Translations under genes and position numbers: made by a program
Shown here: one piece after another, positions 26,083 to 35,000 of the stretch
How positions within the stretch are numbered: the first letter of the stretch is position 1
Layout of the letters: each line of letters starts with the position of its first letter
Notes under the pieces: generated by a model
The model's input: only the letters and a program-made list of their open reading frames with translations
Databases searched by the model: none
Told to the model about the DNA's origin: nothing
From: Verrucomicrobiaceae bacterium
GTDB lineage: Bacteria > Verrucomicrobiota > Verrucomicrobiia > Verrucomicrobiales > Verrucomicrobiaceae
Assembly: GCA_016795365.1 (NCBI GenBank)
Contig: JAEUHN010000028.1
Span: 1-50,916, forward strand
DNA length: 50,916 nucleotides
Direction: 5' to 3'

Positions 26083-26685
26083 ATGATGAAGACTCTGACG
26101 ATCGCCTGCCTCACGGGCGCTGCGATGATGACGGCGGCTGTTGCCGGGACTCCGGTTTCCGCCAAGAACGCCAAGGCCCCTGTGGCCCCCGCACCTGCCC
26201 CAGCCTGCGCTGACGGCATCTCCTACAACAACGTTGGCCTCGACTGGACCCACTCCTGGGTGGACGGCAGCAGCGACGTGGACGGCATCGACCTCAACAT
26301 CGAGAAGTCCATCATCGACAAGCTCTATGTCCACGGCAGCGTTTCCTGGGCTGACGGCGTGACCGACGAATGGGGTTTCCTGGCTGGCGCTGGCTATGGC
26401 ATCCCGCTCCTCAAGAACGTTGACCTCGTTGCAGAAGCAGGTGCTCTGTTCAGCGAAGACAACTACGAAGCCTTCTACGTGTTCCCTCACCTGCGCGGCA
26501 AGTGGGGTTGCTTCGAGCTGCATGCTGGTGCCAAGCTCATCTGCCCTGATGACGACGGCGACAACTTCTGGGAAGCTCACGTGGACGCCTTCTATCAGGT
26601 CGCCAGCCACGTTGACCTTCACGTCGGTGGCATCTTCAGCGACGACGTGCAGACCCTGCGCGCCGGTGTCCGCTACAAGTTCTAA
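26083..26685 (+). CDS. Small outer-membrane beta-barrel protein
   Basis: A 200-residue protein with a signal peptide (about 1-21) and a Pro/Ala-rich linker (about 29-40). Alternating hydrophobic/polar beta strands follow and the protein ends in ...RAGVRYKF, with a C-terminal Phe typical of outer-membrane beta-barrels inserted by the Bam complex. 'VHGSVSWADGV', 'LVAEAGALF', 'FELHAGAKLI' and 'DLHVGGIF' look like successive strands, about eight in all. The family is not recognised and a role is not assigned. It has its own promoter (25986-26014) and a strong terminator (26711-26745), so it is probably a single, well-expressed transcript. The A/C-rich leader lacks a Shine-Dalgarno sequence. Confidence 0.75.
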   Translation: MMKTLTIACLTGAAMMTAAVAGTPVSAKNAKAPVAPAPAPACADGISYNNVGLDWTHSWVDGSSDVDGIDLNIEKSIIDKLYVHGSVSWADGVTDEWGFLAGAGYGIPLLKNVDLVAEAGALFSEDNYEAFYVFPHLRGKWGCFELHAGAKLICPDDDGDNFWEAHVDAFYQVASHVDLHVGGIFSDDVQTLRAGVRYKF

Positions 26686-26710
26686 TTCAGGCCACACGCT
26701 CTGATTCAAC

Positions 26711-26745
26711 AACGCGCATGGGTTCGCCCATGCGCGTTTTCTTTT
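26711..26745 (+). terminator. Rho-independent terminator after the outer-membrane protein gene
   Basis: A perfect 12-bp stem (26711-26722 with 26727-26738) has a TTCG tetraloop and is followed by TTCTTTT. It ends the single-gene transcript and separates it from ruvB. Confidence 0.9.
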
Positions 26746-26794
26746 GCACCGAGGGCTTGAATCCCGCTGCCGCAAACGCCATCCTCGCCACGCT

Positions 26795-27799
26795 TTGAAC
26801 CCCGTCCTCAACGAACCTGACTCACCTTTCGACCTCGCGCTGCGGCCAGCCGATTTCGAGGAGTTCCATGGACAGACCAAGGTCAAAGACCAACTTATGG
26901 TCATGGTCGAAGCGGCCAAGATGCGCAACGAGCCGCTGGATCACGTCCTGCTCTGCGGTCCACCCGGCCTGGGCAAGACCACCTTGGCCAATCTGATTGC
27001 CAGCGCCATGGGCACCCGGCTTCACACCACCAGCGGCCCACAGATCGAGCGCGCAGGCGACCTCGCGGGCATCCTCACGAATCTCGCCGAACGGGACCTG
27101 ATGTTCATCGACGAGATCCATCGCCTGCATCCCAGCATCGAAGAATACCTCTACCCCGCGATCGAAGATTTTCGGCTCGACATCATCATCGACCAGGGAC
27201 CCAAAGCGCGGACGATTCGCATCGACCTGCCGCCGTTCACGCTCGTGGGTGCCACCACTCGTGCGGGGATGCTCACCGCGCCCATGCGCTCGCGCTTCGG
27301 CATTCCGAATCGCCTCGATTACTACACAGTGGAGGAGCTTCAGCACATCCTCATCCGTTCCGCACGGCTCATGAATGTGCCCATTGAACCCGGCGGAGCC
27401 CATGAGATCGCTCGACGCTCGCGAGGCACCCCGCGCATCGCCAATCATCTCCTGCGCTGGGTGCGCGACTACGCGCAAGTGAAGGCGCAGAGCATCGTCA
27501 CGCAAGACGTCGCCTCCAAGGCGCTCATCATGCGCGACATTGACGAGGACGGCCTCGACGAGATGGACAAGCGTGTGCTCGAAGCGCTCGTTCACAAGTT
27601 CGATGGCGGCCCTGTGGGGCTCAATTCGATTGCCGTCGCCGTTGGCGAGGACACTTCCACGCTCGAAGACGTCCATGAACCCTACCTCGTCATGATGGGC
27701 TACGTGAAGCGCACCCCGCGCGGTCGCGTCGCCATGCCTTCGGCTTACCGGAAGCTCGGCCTCGTGCCGCCCCATACCGGGCAGGCTGAACTTTTCTAG
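26795..27799 (+). CDS. ruvB: RuvB, Holliday junction branch-migration helicase
   Basis: A 334-residue AAA+ ATPase that drives branch migration with RuvA and RuvC. Start taken at TTG 26795 ([20 protein letters not shown]); an earlier TTG at 26744 overlaps the terminator stem tail and is less likely. Walker A '[11 protein letters not shown]', Walker B '[10 protein letters not shown]', sensor 1/arginine-finger region '[19 protein letters not shown]' and a winged-helix C-terminus ('[16 protein letters not shown]', '[15 protein letters not shown]') are all present. ruvA and ruvC are not in this window. The next gene starts 4 bp after the stop. Confidence 0.95.
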   Translation: MNPVLNEPDSPFDLALRPADFEEFHGQTKVKDQLMVMVEAAKMRNEPLDHVLLCGPPGLGKTTLANLIASAMGTRLHTTSGPQIERAGDLAGILTNLAERDLMFIDEIHRLHPSIEEYLYPAIEDFRLDIIIDQGPKARTIRIDLPPFTLVGATTRAGMLTAPMRSRFGIPNRLDYYTVEELQHILIRSARLMNVPIEPGGAHEIARRSRGTPRIANHLLRWVRDYAQVKAQSIVTQDVASKALIMRDIDEDGLDEMDKRVLEALVHKFDGGPVGLNSIAVAVGEDTSTLEDVHEPYLVMMGYVKRTPRGRVAMPSAYRKLGLVPPHTGQAELF

Positions 27800-27803
27800 G
27801 TCC

Positions 27804-28292
27804 ATGATGCGAGAACTCACAGCGCTCTGGAACAGTCTGGGCGATGCCGAGTATCTGCACCTGCTGCTGGAGCCCCTGCCCCTCTTTGGCCTTGGGTTTG
27901 CGCTCATTCTTCTGATCGCGGCATTTCTCATGCGCGATGGCAAGCTGCGAGTCCTCGCCTTGATTATCGTGATTGCTTCATCTGCCAGCGTGCAGCCCTA
28001 CCAGGCCATGCGAACCAAGTCCGAGCCTCGCATCCTCGCCCTCCAGGACCCTTCGTTTCACGCAATCACTCTGGCACAAAGCGATCGCCGCAAGTCAGCC
28101 GCCTGGCTCTACTACGCCATCGCCGCTTGGGGCGCGATCGCACTCATCGTCACCCGCAAAGGCTCAGGTCTCATCGTGACGATCGTCACCTTCACCCTCT
28201 GCATCTCCGGCTTCATCACCGCCGTGTGGCTGCACAAAAAGGAGTGCGAGGTGTATCACCGAAACATCGTCAAATACGTGCCCGTGCGGTGA
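27804..28292 (+). CDS. Small integral membrane protein of unknown function
   Basis: A 162-residue protein with three or four hydrophobic helices (about 26-43, 49-65, 103-119 and 124-141) separated by a short charged loop ('MRTKSEPRI', 'SDRRKSA'). No family is recognised. It follows ruvB by 4 bp and is probably co-transcribed. Its last 23 bp overlap the end of the convergent PEP-CTERM gene (28270-28292). Confidence 0.6.
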   Translation: MMRELTALWNSLGDAEYLHLLLEPLPLFGLGFALILLIAAFLMRDGKLRVLALIIVIASSASVQPYQAMRTKSEPRILALQDPSFHAITLAQSDRRKSAAWLYYAIAAWGAIALIVTRKGSGLIVTIVTFTLCISGFITAVWLHKKECEVYHRNIVKYVPVR

Positions 28293-28995
28293 GGCACATC
28301 GAACGTCGACGGCGCATCAGTGCCATGGAAAGCCCCAGGCTAAGCAAGGTGGCCCGGCCAGGCTCAGGGACGATGCCGGCAAGGATGGCTGCCCCCGTAT
28401 CGTCGTAGGCCCAGTCGTGAATCACGGCACCGGGTTCATCAAAGGTGAAGGTCACTCGCATCCAGCCGTATGATGAGCCGTTCAGCCGGAAACCCAGGTA
28501 GCCCTCCACACCCGGCTGGAACTGGTTCGCACCAAAGCCCACATGCTCGCTCCCAATGTCGCCACTGCCGCCCGTGCCCGTCGCGAAGGTGCTGCCAGCG
28601 CCAATCAGCGTTTCAACGGCCAGATTTTGGATCGCCGAAAACGAGTTTCCGCTGCTCGCCCGCACCGGCTGGAAGTTACTTTGATTGAACTCACCCACGC
28701 CGCCGAAAAACAGGTTCACATCCCAGCCCGTGATCGTGGTGGAGCTATGGTTGGTGGCGTTGTTCGTGTTTTCCACATCCACATAGGTGCCATCGAACGT
28801 GGTGGCGATGCTGATGTTCTGAATGCCGCTGTAGATCACCGCGCCTTGCACAGACTGACGAATGGCGAATGACAGAATGACGAGGACGAGGATCGCTGAT
28901 TGAAGATGCCAGAGTCCCCATTCGTCCGTCCGCAGCGTGCGACGATGAAAGGGGGAGACGGGGTTGTTCAATGCAGAGAGCGAAAAGGTAGTCAT
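28270..28995 (-). CDS. PEP-CTERM sorting-domain protein
   Basis: A 241-residue secreted protein. Its signal region is unusually late (about 28-51, hydrophobic 'AILVLVILSFAI' and cleavage near 'VQGA'), so the real start might be internal. The body is a Gly/Asn/Thr-rich beta region with 'DVNLFFGG' and 'GYLGFRLNGSSYGWMRVTF'. The C-terminus is a classic PEP-CTERM signal: 'VPEPG', a hydrophobic segment 'ATLLSLGLSMALM', then 'RRRRS'. PEP-CTERM proteins are processed by an exosortase, which is not encoded here. It lies 62 bp downstream of the giant surface-protein gene on the same strand and may be co-expressed. Confidence 0.75.
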   Translation of the reverse strand: MTTFSLSALNNPVSPFHRRTLRTDEWGLWHLQSAILVLVILSFAIRQSVQGAVIYSGIQNISIATTFDGTYVDVENTNNATNHSSTTITGWDVNLFFGGVGEFNQSNFQPVRASSGNSFSAIQNLAVETLIGAGSTFATGTGGSGDIGSEHVGFGANQFQPGVEGYLGFRLNGSSYGWMRVTFTFDEPGAVIHDWAYDDTGAAILAGIVPEPGRATLLSLGLSMALMRRRRSMCLTARARI

Positions 28996-29020
28996 GAGAG
29001 TGGGCGAGGAAGAGGTGGAA

Positions 29021-29056
29021 AATCAGGATTCAGGATTCAAGAATCAGGAATCAAAA
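29021..29056. repeat. Degenerate AATCAGGATTC-type tandem repeat
   Basis: Short units of the type AATCAGGATTC/AGGATTCA are repeated with changes between the PEP-CTERM gene and the giant surface-protein gene. The reverse complement resembles the units at 14843-14880, suggesting a common type of simple repeat in intergenic DNA. No function is visible. Confidence 0.4.
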
Positions 29057-29057
29057 G

Positions 29058-32000
29058 TCACGGCGTCGTGCCCACCACCACCCGGTAAAACTGCGCTTTC
29101 TTCCCGCCCACGAAGAGCGGATAGGGCACCGTGACTGCCTCAATGTCCGCATCGGTGGCGATCACCGTCGGTATCGCGCTGCTGCTAAACCACTGAGAGA
29201 GATCACCACTGAACTGCACGGTGAATGTCAGCCCCGCTGTTTCCCAGTCCCGCCGCCGTCCGAACAACGCCTTGTAGCTGAAGCTACCCGTCGTCTTCTC
29301 CACCTGCACCGTTTGCGATCCGTGGCGTGTGATCACTCCGTTCACCACCTCAATGGTGCTAGGGCCGCTGGCATTCGAGTCCGGCAGTGTGCCAAAGGCA
29401 AACTCCGTCAGATTCGGCACGCCGTCGCCGTCCGCATCGTTCGTATTGGCTCCTGAGCCAGTGTTGCTCGTGCTTCCGAAGTAGGTCTGCCGCCACGTCT
29501 CCACCGGCGTGCGTGCGTAGCCGGTGAGAGCAATCACAAAGCTAGGTTCATCTGCGTCGTTGCTGGCGAGTTGCACTGTGGCCGACTTGCTGCCTGACAC
29601 GGTGGGGGCGAAGCACACGGTGAAGGTGGTGCTGCCGCCTGGAATCACCGGAGCCACTGGCGAGGCGGTGAAAGTAAAGTCGGCGGCATTCGTGCCGCTG
29701 ATGGCGATGCCGAGGTCGTTCAGGTCTGCCGTGCCCGTGTTGCGCGCGGTGAAAGTGAGGCTGGCCGTGCTGCCGAGGTCCACGGAACCGAAGTCACGAG
29801 TCGCGGCACCGGAGGTGAGATCGGTGGCAGCAGGCTGCTCGATGGCGATCTCCGCTGCACCTGAAGCGAAGGCGAAGAGCGTTGGGTCACCCACCAGCTT
29901 GAAGCTGCTGTTAAAGCTCGTGTGCACGCCCGGCGCGGCGAAGACCTCGCCCACGTCCTGGCCCAGATGCTCGAACCACACCCACTCGATGCGGTGCGTG
30001 CCTGCGCTCAGGTTCACCGTCACATAAGGCGAGTCCGCCTGCGCCTGGAGTCCGTCGTCTGCGATGATCGTGGTGCCATCTATCTTGATGCGCACCCCGT
30101 CATCCGTGTTCGCGGCGAAGGTGTAGTCACCGGGCACCGTCACCACGAACCGCGCCGTGGCCTTCACCGCGTAGTCGTTGTGATTGCCCGGGTAGCCCGG
30201 CAGCGGGTAATCAAACGGGAACCGTCCCGCCGGATTCGTGCTGCTGGTGCCATACAGGTCCGCCTGCGCCGCCGTGCCTTGGGCGATCCGCGCCCCGCTC
30301 GCGATCAAGGCATCCGCCGTGGTCAGTGTGGAGACGGAGGGGAAGTTCGTGTGATCCTCAAACATCTGCACATACCAGAAGCCCGTGTCCAGGGTGGTGA
30401 AGGTCTGGTCCGCACCAGTCGTGGTGCCTCCGGCGCTCGTGGCCGTCAGGCGATAGTGATAAGTCGTGCCCGGTGCCAGTCCCGTGAGCGCGGCGCTGAC
30501 GCTGGTGGCGCTGCTGCCGGTGACAGGAGAAGGTGTGGCTGTCACTGTGCTGCCGTAGCCTGTGGTCAGGCCGTATTCGAAGGTCACCGTAGCGCTGCCG
30601 CCGACGGCGTTGACCGTGCCGTTCAGCGTGGCGTCAGTGCTAGAAACGTTACTGACTGCAAGCGCGGCGACGACCGGAGACGGCGGGCTGGCGACGAGTG
30701 CGAGAGTGTGGCTTTCACCCGCAACAGGGACGCCGACCCGGGATCCGGTCGGAAAGGATGCTGTGAAGACACTTGCAGGCACGTTGCTAGCCGCTGTGCT
30801 GTTGTTACCTAACTGCCCAAACGAATTGTTTCCCCACGACGCCACAGTGCCGTCTGTGCAGCCTGCCACGCTGAAACTGTAACCGGCCCGCACGCCAGCG
30901 ACCGATTTGCCTGAAAGCACCCCACCGGTGTTTATCAGCACTGGCACATTGCTCTGCGTCGAAATGGTGTTGCCCAATTGACCGATGCCATTGGCGCCCC
31001 ACGCTGCCAGTGTGCCATCAGAGCAGATCGCCACACTATGGGCGCCACCCGCGCCGACTCCAACGACGCTCTTTCCGGATAGGACGCCGCTGGAATTAAC
31101 TGCTACTGGCACATTGCTCTGAGTCGTGCTGTTATTGCCCAATTGGCCGCTGCTGTTGGCACCCCATGCTGCTACGCTGCCATCGGCACAGACAGCCAGG
31201 CAATGAACATCTGAAGGACTCGATACCGTAGCAGAAATGGCAACCACGGTTTTGCCCGAGAGCACGCCGGTGGTATTTACTGCGACCGGCACGCTGCTGG
31301 AATTCGTGGTGTTATTGCCCAGCTGTCCCCGATGGTTGTAACCCCAGGCTGCGATGGTGCCGTCCGAGCAAAGCGCCAGACTGAATCGCTCCCCCGCCGT
31401 CACGGCGACCACCATTTTTCCCAACAGAACGCCCCCTGTCGTTACGGCCACGGGCACGCTGCTATTCGTCGTGCTGTTGTTTCCGAGCTGTCCAAAATCA
31501 TTGAGACCCCATGCCGCCACGGTACCATCTGAGCACAGAGCAAGGCTGTGCTGGCTTCCTGCAGCCACAGCTATGACCGTTTTGCCAGTGAGCACACCGC
31601 TTGTGTTCACGGCCACTGGAATGTTACTGCTTGTGAGGCTATTGTTTCCCAGTTGGCCAAAACCGTTGGCCCCCCAACCCACCACGGTGCCGTCGGAGCA
31701 AAGAGCTAGGCTGTAACTGCTCCCGCCTGCTACGGAGAAGACGGTCTTGCCCGCGAGCACACCAGTTGAGGCGACTTCGGTAGGAACGATTTTGCCAAAA
31801 GGGCTCGTGGTGGTCGTGCTGCCATCGCCGATCTGACCGCTGCTGTTGTATCCCCACGCCCACACTTTCGTGTCCTTCCACACCAGCACCAGATCATTCC
31901 CCGTGCCGCCGTAGTAGTTGGCCACGAAGTTGTAGTTCACGCCGCCGTAGTTCAGCGTCACGGTCTGGCCTTGGGCGAGGTTGCTGAACTGGCCGTTGAT

Positions 32001-35000
32001 GAAGCCGAGGGCGGTGTTCTTGATCAGCATGAGGCTCGTGCCCGGTGTGGGCGCAAAGCCGAGCGAGATGGTGCCGATGCTCAGGCCGGTGAGCGTGGGC
32101 GCTGTCGTGGTGGTCACGGTTGCCGAGTTCACGCCACTGGTGTCTGCACTGATGAAAGTCGGTGCAAAGGGAGCCACGTTGATCGTCAGCTGCACATCAT
32201 CCGCGTAATGGCCGTCGAACTCGGTGCCGGAGCTGTTGTCCACGATGTTTTCATACGCGTACACTCCCACCAGGAGGTGGGTTGTATCGGTTGGGATGGG
32301 AAAGGTGTTCGTGATCGGCTCCCAGGTGCTGGGATTGGCGTCACTGAGCAACTGCACGTCGTTTTGACTGATGAACGGTCCGGGCACTGCGCCACGATGG
32401 GCCTCAATGATGACATCAAACCGCGTGTCCGTGCTGGCATTTCCTGCCACGCGATTAAACCGGGCCGTTGCCGTGGCACTGACAAGGCCGAGGGCAATCT
32501 CTTTGGAGTAAGCAGACAGGTCCACATATTGCGGCACATCGCACCACGGACTCGTAGGCGTCATCGTCGGCCCGGAACTGATGAACTTGAGCATACGGCT
32601 GCCCGCATACGGCGTGATGCCATTCTCCGCCGTCACGGTCGAGGCCACGTCCCAGCCCCAGTCATGGAACCCAGTGACGATGCCGCCACCGAACGATTCA
32701 TTCGACTCAAAGCTACCGTTCTTGATCAGCGTCGTCTCCGGGAAGGCGAGCACGCGTGCGACGGCAAACTGGGCCAGCCCGCTTGAAGTGTCCGACAGGC
32801 CTGCGGCGACGATGTTACCGCTAGCATCCGACGCGACGCCATAGAGCCGGTCGTTTTGTGAACCTGGGGCCAGTATCATCATGCCATCGCCGTCAAAGGT
32901 GGTATCGGGACTGCCATCCGCATTTGCCCGCAGGACGAACATGTCGCCGAGCACACCGCTTGTGTTTCCGGCGCGACCCACGGCGACAATCCGACCGTCG
33001 CTCTGGATGGTGACCCCCATGAAATCATCGTTGACGCTGGTGCCGTAGCCCCGGCGTCCGTCACCATCGAAGGTGTTGTCATTGCTGCCGTTCGCATTGA
33101 AGCGCATCAGCAGGCCGTTCGAGTCTCCCACCGCGCTGAGATACTCACAGGCGGCGACGATTTTGCCATCTGGCTGCAGGGCTAGACCTCTCGCGGTTGC
33201 ATTGCCCACTCCAACGCCAGCCGTGACCTTGCCACCAGTGCCGAAGGAGGTGTCGAGGAGACCTGCCGCCGTGAAGCGCACCAGCGCGATATTGGCGTCT
33301 GAATCACCTGCCAGTATGATTTTGCCGTCCGGCTGCACCGCCATTGAGTGAGCCCCATCGGCTCCGGCAATCGAGACGACCACCCGACCATTCGCCGTGC
33401 CACTATCGCCATCGAAGTTCGCATCCAGCATGCCGTCAGTGTTGTAGCGAGCGAGCACATAGTCTGCCGCAGCACCGTTTTGAGTGTAGCCTCCCACCAG
33501 AATCTGACCGCTGGGGAGAATAGACACCGCTTTCCACAGGTCTTGATTGGCCCCGTAGCCCGTGATGGCGACACCATCGCCATCGAAGCTCGTATCCGGC
33601 TGGCCGGTGGCGGTCCACCGGGTAAGAATCATGTCAAAGTCGCCACCGCGGACGGCGGCCCCGGCAGCCACGATCTTGCCATCGCTCTGAATGGCCACCG
33701 CGTAGAGCTGCTCATCCGTGCCATCCATCGGCACGGTGGCGACACCGCCCGTGCCGAAGCTCGTATCCAGCGCACCCGTGCTCAGGTAGCGCACCAGAGC
33801 GGGCACGTTCTTCGTGCCATTGTGCGTGAATCCGGCGACCACGATCTTGCCATCGTTCTGCATCGCGACGGCGCGGCCCTGCGAGGCTCCGATGCCGAGG
33901 TTCGTCTGCACACCATCGCCTGCGAAAGTGAAGTCCAGGCCGCCGGGCGCATAGACGAATGTCTGCGTCGCTCCTGTCGTCGTGCCGAACTGGTTCGTGG
34001 CCACCGTGCGGTAGTAGTAAGTGGTGCCAGGCGTCAGTCCGCCGGGATAGAGCGTCGTATTGAATGTCGCGCTGCCACTGCTGACTCCGAGCGTGCCGAG
34101 AGACACGGAACTGCCGAACGCCGGACTCGTGCCGTATTCCACCGTCACGCTGGCGCCTGAGTCTGCACTGCCGGCTTGCAGCAGGCCGGAGACCGACATC
34201 CCACCGCTGCCATTACCCACCTGCGCCGCCGTGAGATTCCACACGCCGGGCCTTGGCAGGCCCAGCAGCCGCACCGCAGCGAACTGCGGGATTCCCGCAG
34301 CGGTGTCCGAGAGCCCGACGGCGACGATGTTTCCATTGGCATCGAAGTCCATGGCATAGAGCGCATCGTCCTGCGGACCTGGGGCGAGGGTGATCTTGCC
34401 ATCACCGTCAAAGGTGGTGTCCGCGCTACCGTCGGCATTGACGCGCAGGATGGCCATCTTGTCATAGCTGCCCACACGCGCCGTGCCCACGGCCACGATC
34501 TTTCCATCGGCCTGCACCTTGACCGCGTTGGCGGCATCGATGGCGGAGCCGAAGGTGTAGATGCCTTTGCCATCCCCATCAAAGGTCGTGTCCAACGTGC
34601 CATCGGACAGGTAGCGCACGAGGCACATGTCCGCCGTGGTTCCATTGCCACTGTTTCCCGTGGCATCGCTCAGGCCTGAGAGAATGATTTTTCCATCCGG
34701 TTGCACCGCCAGGCTGTAGCCATCCGCGTGCGCCTGCACGGCGGTGGTCACCTTTCCACTGGTGCCGAAGGTGGGGTCAAATGCGCCATTCGCCGTCAGC
34801 AGCCGTGCGACAAAGAGGCTTGCTGTGTTGCTGCCGGACACATACGCACTGCCGCCGACGAGGATTTTGCCATCCGCCTGGAGGGTGAGCGCCAGGCCGT
34901 AATCATTGAACGTGCCCACAGGGAAAGTGAGCTTCCCATCGCCATCGAAGCTGGTGTCCAGCGAGCCATTGCTGTTGTAGCGGGCTAGGGCCACGTCCCT

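Noticed and set aside
26744..26794. Earlier start for ruvB
   Set aside because: The TTG at 26744 lies in the terminator's T tract and adds residues not typical of RuvB; the start at 26795 fits the family better.
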